In this document: positions 23,566 to 28,028 of the stretch, in pieces
Position numbering within the stretch: the first letter of the stretch is position 1
Layout: each line of letters opens with the position of its first letter
From: Zhenpiania hominis
GTDB lineage: Bacteria > Bacillota > Clostridia > Peptostreptococcales > Anaerovoracaceae
Assembly (NCBI RefSeq): GCF_014333425.1
Contig: NZ_JACRYT010000029.1
Coordinates: 1-28,028 of the forward strand
Direction: 5' to 3'
DNA: 28,028 bases
Made by a program: the position numbers and the translations under genes
The notes under the pieces: model-generated
What the model saw: the letters and a program-made list of their open reading frames with translations, nothing else
Told to the model about the DNA's origin: nothing
Databases searched by the model: none

Positions 23566-24537
23566 ATGACGGAAGAGGGAATCGTTTTTAACATTCAGCG
23601 ATTCACCATCCATGACGGTCCGGGAATCCGGACGGAGATTTTTCTGAAGGGCTGCCCGCTGACCTGCAAATGGTGCGGAAATCCGGAAAGCCAGCGGATG
23701 CAGCCGGAGATTGGTGTGTATGAAACAAAGTGTATTCGCGCAGATGTGTGTGGATTATGCCTGAAAGTATGTCCCCGGCATGGATGCCTGAATACCGGCG
23801 CTGGACAGAAAATCCATTCCATAGATCACGAAATTTGTAACGACTGTTTGTCCTGCGCCAGGGCGTGTCCTGCCGATGCGCTGAAACAGTGGGGAAAACG
23901 CCTGAGCGTCGATCAAGTAATGAAGACAATCCGGCGGGATCGATCTTATTACGAAGCTTCGGGAGGAGGCGTGACGATTTCCGGGGGAGAGCCTCTGCTT
24001 CAGCCAGAATTTACAAAAAGAATCCTGCGGCAATGTAAAGAAGAAGGGATTAACACCTGTCTGGAATCTACCTTCTGTATGGACTGGGGACGGATTGAGC
24101 CCGTTCTTCCTTATGCGGATCTTTTGATTACGGATATCAAACTTATGGATCCGGGGGAGCACCAGCGATATACGGGAGTATCAAATGAACGGATTCTCAA
24201 AAATCTGAAGAGGCTTTCCCATGAGGAAAAGGAGCTGATAATACGGATTCCGGTCATCCCGGGAGTCAATCATACGAAAAAAAACAGGGAACAGACAGCG
24301 GATTTTATTCTCAAAGAAATGAAGAATCGAATATGGCATCTGCAGCTTCTCGGTTTTATGCGTCTTGGAGAAGAAAAATACGCGTCCCTGGGGCGGGAAT
24401 ATCCAATGGAAAGCCTGAAATTTGACCGGGATTCTTTTAACCGAGAGTTGAAGGAATGGGCCGCGTATTTCGAGCAAAGAGGGATCCGGTGTATCGCCGG
24501 ACATTCAGGAGATAACAGGGAAATGGAGAGGAGGTAA
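23566..24537 (+). CDS. Glycyl radical enzyme activase (radical SAM)
   Basis: 323 residues. The radical SAM cluster CX3CX2C is C30, C34, C37 (GCPLTCKWC), after the family opening FTIHDGPGIRTEIFLKGC. Two ferredoxin-type cluster sites follow (C56, C62, C65, C69 and C91, C94, C97, C101), the insert found in activases of non-PFL glycyl radical enzymes. GGVTISGGEPLLQ binds SAM. It would abstract a hydrogen from the conserved glycine of its partner. It is encoded directly before the GRE (7 bases between). It looks intact, although the partner lacks the glycine domain. Confidence 0.93.
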   Translation: MTEEGIVFNIQRFTIHDGPGIRTEIFLKGCPLTCKWCGNPESQRMQPEIGVYETKCIRADVCGLCLKVCPRHGCLNTGAGQKIHSIDHEICNDCLSCARACPADALKQWGKRLSVDQVMKTIRRDRSYYEASGGGVTISGGEPLLQPEFTKRILRQCKEEGINTCLESTFCMDWGRIEPVLPYADLLITDIKLMDPGEHQRYTGVSNERILKNLKRLSHEEKELIIRIPVIPGVNHTKKNREQTADFILKEMKNRIWHLQLLGFMRLGEEKYASLGREYPMESLKFDRDSFNRELKEWAAYFEQRGIRCIAGHSGDNREMERR

Positions 24538-24544
24538 GGGAAGA

Positions 24545-26341
24545 ATGGCAAACGCAAAGCCATGTGGAACCGAAAATTATGATCAGAATTACGGGCTTGG
24601 GTATCAGACCGGCCATGACGATTTCTCCCCTTATGCAAGGGTGAACCGGCTGCGGAGCACCTTCCTTGAAACGGAGTTTCGCGTCGATATTCAGAGAGCC
24701 AGGCTGATTACAGAGGTCTATCGCAAATACCCCGATCTTCCGGCAAAATTGAGGACAGCTTGCGCTCTGGAACATATTCTGAAAAATGTGGAGATCGATA
24801 TTTATGAGGATGAGCTCCTGGAAATCGCCGAGTTCTGGCAGGGAAAAACGGTGGAAGATATGGTGAACGCCGGACTTTCAGAAGCGGAAAAGGCAGGATC
24901 GGAGCTGGGGAAAAAAGTTTACATGACAAATCTTTATCATTACGGTGGCATCGGCCATTTTGTAATGGATTATGAGACGCTCCTGCGAATCGGATATAGG
25001 GGATATCTGCGGCGGATTGAGGAAAAAAGCAGAACCCTGGACCGGGATGATCCGAATTATGAAGAGAAAGCCCAACTGTATGAAGCTATGACCATATCCG
25101 TAAAAGCGGCGATGGGCTACATTGAGCGGTATGGAAATCTGGCGGAGGAAAAAGCGGAAAAAGAAGCGGATCAAAGACGTAAAGCAGAGCTTGCGCAGAT
25201 TGCGCGAAACTGCAGGCAGATTGCCGGAGGACCTGCTGCAACCATGTGGCAGGCGCTTCAGCTTTGGTATTTTGCTACCAATATTACCTTAATTGAATCT
25301 AACGGACATTCTGTTTCCTACGGTCGTATGGATCAGTGGCTGTATCCTTATTATAAGGAAGATATGGAAAGAGGACGAATTACCAAGGCCTTTGCGCAGG
25401 AGCTTCTTGAATGTGCTTATGTGAAGACCGGTAATCCTTCCAAACTGAAAGACCGAGTCACAATGTCAGTGCGAAACGGCCGGGGATGGGGCGGTGAAAG
25501 CCTTACTGTGGGAGGCGTAGACGAAGAAGGCAGAGATGTAACCAACGATCTGACTTTTATGCTGCTGGAAGCTTCCGTCCATACGCGGATGATGAATCCA
25601 TGGCTGTGTGTGCGGATGCATGAAAACACCCCTTATGAATTGAAAGTCAAGGCGATTGAATGTATCCGCGCCGGGTACGGGCATCCAAAGCTGTTTAATG
25701 ACAGGGCGGCCATTGAAGCAATGCAGGCAAAGGACATGAGTCTTGCGGAAGCGAGGCGCTATGCGGTAGTCGGCTGTGTGGAGCCGGATCTTCCGGGAAT
25801 GGAGTACGGATTCCACGACGCGGCCTATGTAAATCTGGCAAGGATTTTGGAGCTTTCTTTGAACAGCGGAAAATGCGTTGACTGCGGAAAGAGCTGTCCG
25901 CGGTATGAAATCTGCGCGGGCGCGGGACAGCGCCTGGGACCGGATACAGGAAGTTTAGATGGCTTTCAGAACATGGAAGATGTGCTGGAAAGCTTTCGGC
26001 AGCAGCTTCATTACTGGACAGACCAGATGGAAAAGGGGCTGAACCGGATCGATCGGGCACACAGAGAGCGAAAACCCCTTCCTTATGCTTCCCTCTTTTT
26101 CCACAACTGTATCGAGGATGGAAAAGAATTGGGAGAAGGGGGCGCCAGATATAATTTTACAGGACCTCAGGCCAGCGGAATTGGTACCTGTGCCGACAGC
26201 CTTTCTGCCATCAGTCAGCTTGTATTCGATGAAAAGCAGTGTACCGGAGCCCAGCTCCTGCAGGCGCTGAAGGATAACTGGGAAGGACACGAAATTCTTT
26301 TCTTTTTTATCTTGCATTTCGGAAAAAAATGTGTAAAATAA
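24545..26341 (+). pseudogene. Glycyl radical enzyme, truncated before the glycyl radical domain
   Basis: 598 codons from ATG 24545 (GAGGT just upstream). GRE landmarks are clear: the N-terminal RVNRLRSTFLE region, QLWYFATNITLIESNGHSVS (cf. choline-lyase/dehydratase type), SYGRMDQWLYPYY, SLTVGGVDEEGRD, and the thiyl-radical loop VVGCVEPD with C411 and E413, followed by GFHDAAYVNL. Full-length relatives are about 780-850 residues and finish with a glycine loop such as RVxGY. Here homology stops at DNWEGHEIL (about residue 585); 13 unrelated codons and a stop follow, and no glycine loop is found downstream. A cysteine-rich insert (C444, C447, C451, C457) is unusual. The substrate is unknown; the CVEP motif fits C-C, C-O, C-N and C-S lyases alike. 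It is likely inactive as it stands. Confidence 0.88.
26312..26339 (+). promoter_or_regulatory. Promoter of the queuine-salvage operon
   Basis: TTGCAT (26312-26317), 16 bases, TAAAAT (26334-26339). It overlaps the last codons of the truncated GRE, so the deletion join is at or just before this promoter. Confidence 0.65.
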
Positions 26342-26360
26342 GATCTGTTACAGCAGAATA

Positions 26361-26400
26361 AGACAGTTCGAAACCATCCTGTCTATAAACAAAACTACGG
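26361..26400 (+). promoter_or_regulatory. PreQ1-I riboswitch aptamer
   Basis: Stem AGACAG (26361-26366) with CTGTCT (26379-26384) closes a 12-base loop starting TTC and containing the C-rich AACCATC. It is followed by the A-rich tail TATAAACAAAACTACGG, matching the compact preQ1-I layout (P1, loop, A-rich strand folding back as a pseudoknot; TTCG with CGGA could form P2). A second 9-bp hairpin (26406-26427, one mismatch) and then a terminator follow. Binding of preQ1 would be expected to reduce expression of the two genes downstream. Confidence 0.8.
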
Positions 26401-26447
26401 AATAAAGCGAGCGGCAATCCGCCCGCTGCTTGATGTATGGGAAGATG

Positions 26448-26471
26448 GTGCTATTTTAAGCACTTTTTTTT
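26448..26471 (+). terminator. Riboswitch expression-platform terminator
   Basis: GTGCT (26448-26452) pairs with AGCAC (26459-26463), followed by eight T's, directly before the ribosome site GGAGG (26474-26478). The stem is short, as suits a switchable terminator. Confidence 0.6.
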
Positions 26472-26482
26472 ATGGAGGAATG

Positions 26483-27199
26483 ATGGAACGGTACAGTATG
26501 ATAACAGAAAAAAATCCGAGGGAAATTCTGCTTTTAAGAGGCAGCGGCTGCAAGTGGAGAAGATGCAGTTTCTGTGATTATCATCTGGATTTCTCGAAGG
26601 ATGAAGAGGCCAACTTTCGGCTCAACGAGGCCGAGCTGGCAAAGGTCTCCGGACGCTTCGGAGCGCTGGAAGTCATTAATTCCGGAAGCTTTTGCGATCT
26701 GGATGAAAAAACGGTAAACCGGATTCTTTCTGTATGCGGGGAAAAAAAGATCCGCAGGATCCATATAGAATGTCACTGGAGGGATCGGGACACTCTGGCC
26801 GCGATTCGACAGCGGTTCCGGGAAGAGGGGATCGAGGTGATCGTGAAAATGGGCGTGGAAACCTTTGACGCGGCTTTCCGGGAAGAAGTGCTGCGAAAGG
26901 GTATGGAATACGCTTTGCCGGAGGAAATCGCAAGATATGCCCAGGAGGTCTGTCTGCTGTTTGGCATTTCCGGTCAGACAGCTGACTCTATGAAAAAGGA
27001 TGTGGAAACCGGTCTTCGGTATTTTAACCGGGTCTGTATCAATCTGATGACAGAAAACACAACCTTGGTAAGCCCGGATCCGGAGGTGATCCGGATTTTC
27101 CTGCGGGATGTCTATCCGGTATATAAGGATGAGGAACGTGTCGATATTCTGCTGGAAAATACCGATTTTGGCGTAGGAGGTAACGGCACGAATGAATGA
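26483..27199 (+). CDS. Radical SAM protein, QueL-like (queuine salvage)
   Basis: 238 residues. I choose ATG 26483, 4 bases after GGAGG, over ATG 26480, which is 1 base after it. Cysteines C23, C28 and C31 (SGCKWRRCSFC) form CX4CX2C, not the standard CX3CX2C. Later segments IHIECHWRD, VIVKMGVETFD and LLFGISGQTADSM resemble a radical SAM barrel. Under a preQ1 riboswitch and overlapping a YhhQ-type transporter by 8 bases, the best match by context is QueL, the radical SAM queuine lyase that returns queuine to preQ1 in Clostridioides difficile. This is an inference from context; the sequence alone shows only a radical SAM protein. No queK-like hydrolase is in the window. Confidence 0.65.
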   Translation: MERYSMITEKNPREILLLRGSGCKWRRCSFCDYHLDFSKDEEANFRLNEAELAKVSGRFGALEVINSGSFCDLDEKTVNRILSVCGEKKIRRIHIECHWRDRDTLAAIRQRFREEGIEVIVKMGVETFDAAFREEVLRKGMEYALPEEIARYAQEVCLLFGISGQTADSMKKDVETGLRYFNRVCINLMTENTTLVSPDPEVIRIFLRDVYPVYKDEERVDILLENTDFGVGGNGTNE

Positions 27200-27902
27200 A
27201 TTTCTTCTGATTTTTTCACTGATTCTTATTTATCTGGGGGTTTTAGCGGCTTATCGTTTTTTTGGGACAGCGGGACTTTACTGCGGTACTGTGTTTGCGA
27301 CGATTACAGCGAATATTGAGGTGCTTTTGCTGGTAGACGCTTTCGGGCTGGAACAGACCCTGGGAAATATACTCTTTGCCGCAACGTTTCTGATTACGGA
27401 TATTCTCAGCGAAACAGAGGGGAAAAAAGCGGCGCAAAAGGCAGTGAATCTGGGAATCGCTACCTCAATGGCGTTTATTGTGATTTCCCAGCTGTGGCTG
27501 CTGTACACGCCTGCGGAAAGCGACTGGGCGCGAAGCAGCTTTGAGTTGATTTTCAGCAACACTCCCAGGCTGATGATCGTCAGCTTTTTGGTGTACGCGA
27601 TCTGCCAGCGCTTTGACGTCTGGGCCTACCATAAATGGTGGAAGTTTACAGAAAAAAAGTGCGGGGATTCTATGCGATTTTTGTGGCTGAGAAATAATGG
27701 CTCCACGCTGATTTCCCAGCTGTTGAATACGGTACTGTACAGTTTCGGCGCCTTTTGGGGAATGTATAATATGCAGACCATGATTGGGATCTGCATTTCC
27801 AGCTATGTAATTTTTATTGTGACGAGCATTGCGGATACGCCGATTGTTTATCTGGCCAGGAGGGTTAAGAATAATAATATGCATTTTTTTGCAAAATCAT
27901 AA
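27192..27902 (+). CDS. yhhQ: Queuosine precursor transporter, YhhQ family
   Basis: A 236-residue inner-membrane protein with about six hydrophobic segments. Family marks are FATITANIEVLLLVDAFG, FAATFLITDILSETEGKKAA (the DILSE(x)xG signature), RLMIVSFLVYAICQRFDVWAYH and LRNNGSTLISQLLNTVLYS. YhhQ proteins take up preQ0, preQ1 or queuine. The start overlaps the upstream gene by 8 bases with GGAGG (27176-27180). It is controlled by the same preQ1-I riboswitch, as expected for a salvage operon. Confidence 0.9.
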   Translation: MNEFLLIFSLILIYLGVLAAYRFFGTAGLYCGTVFATITANIEVLLLVDAFGLEQTLGNILFAATFLITDILSETEGKKAAQKAVNLGIATSMAFIVISQLWLLYTPAESDWARSSFELIFSNTPRLMIVSFLVYAICQRFDVWAYHKWWKFTEKKCGDSMRFLWLRNNGSTLISQLLNTVLYSFGAFWGMYNMQTMIGICISSYVIFIVTSIADTPIVYLARRVKNNNMHFFAKS

Positions 27903-27945
27903 ATATTTCTGTCAAGCATTTTTGAAAATGTCCCAAAAAATCTTT

Positions 27946-27980
27946 AAGATAGGCCCCGATGGATTCGGGGCTTATCTTTT
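27946..27980 (+). terminator. Operon terminator after yhhQ
   Basis: A 14-bp stem (27946-27959 with 27965-27978, one G-T pair), loop TGGAT, GC-rich centre GGCCCCGA and a short T tail; it starts 44 bases after the yhhQ stop. Confidence 0.88.
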
Positions 27981-28028
27981 ATGAGAGATTATGCTCCGTG
28001 ATAATTAAAATATTGACAGCAGGAACCC

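Noticed and set aside
28013..28018. TTGACA at the window's right end
   Set aside because: A -35 is likely for the next unit, but the -10 and gene lie outside, so it cannot be supported.

Overview
The window looks like a chromosomal stretch of a low-to-mid GC Firmicute, most likely a gut clostridium of the Lachnospiraceae type. This is inferred from strong AGGAGG ribosome sites, IS1182- and IS256-type remnants, a preQ1-I riboswitch, Feo iron transport, glycyl radical enzyme chemistry and large serine recombinase debris. No species is claimed.

Layout. 1-840 is the 3' part of an IS1182-type transposase with a hairpin terminator. 1081-3996 encodes a large secreted transglutaminase-like surface protein. 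4140-6100 is a graveyard of mobile DNA: a Phd-type antitoxin remnant cut off by an internally deleted IS1182 derivative with 13-bp inverted ends, then a chimeric, stop- and frameshift-ridden large serine recombinase. 6130-9257 is an intact-looking three-gene accessory module: XRE repressor, DUF262/HNH (GmrSD-like) protein and Fic protein. 9470-10480 holds three further gene fragments: a domain usually found at the C-terminus of an RlmD-type rRNA methyltransferase, an IS256 transposase tail, and a Fic N-terminus.

10564-15715 is housekeeping: feoB (-), an amidohydrolase (+), pyk (-), mnmM/ytqB (-) and feoA (-). 15913-16603 is a tRNA operon (Met, Val, Asp, His, Gln, Cys) with a good promoter and terminator. 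16683-17931 carries two copies of a structured repeat of about 130 bp on either side of a frameshifted PD-(D/E)XK nuclease-like gene.

17990-26341 is the most interesting block. An aldehyde dehydrogenase is divergent from a five-gene run plus a broken sixth gene: ABC permease, lipoprotein binding protein and ATPase of the nitrate/sulfonate/taurine/thiamine-precursor class, an iron-dependent alcohol dehydrogenase, a glycyl radical enzyme (GRE) activase and a GRE. This reads as an import-and-cleave pathway whose GRE makes an aldehyde or alcohol product handled by the two dehydrogenases. The substrate is unknown; a sulfonate is a reasonable guess from the transporter. The GRE stops at 598 codons, keeps the catalytic Cys-x-Glu motif and lacks the whole C-terminal glycyl radical domain, so as it stands here it should be inactive. 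The junction lies directly against the promoter of the next unit.

26312-27980 is a queuine/preQ1 salvage operon: promoter, preQ1-I riboswitch, terminator, a QueL-like radical SAM protein and a YhhQ-type transporter, closed by a strong terminator.
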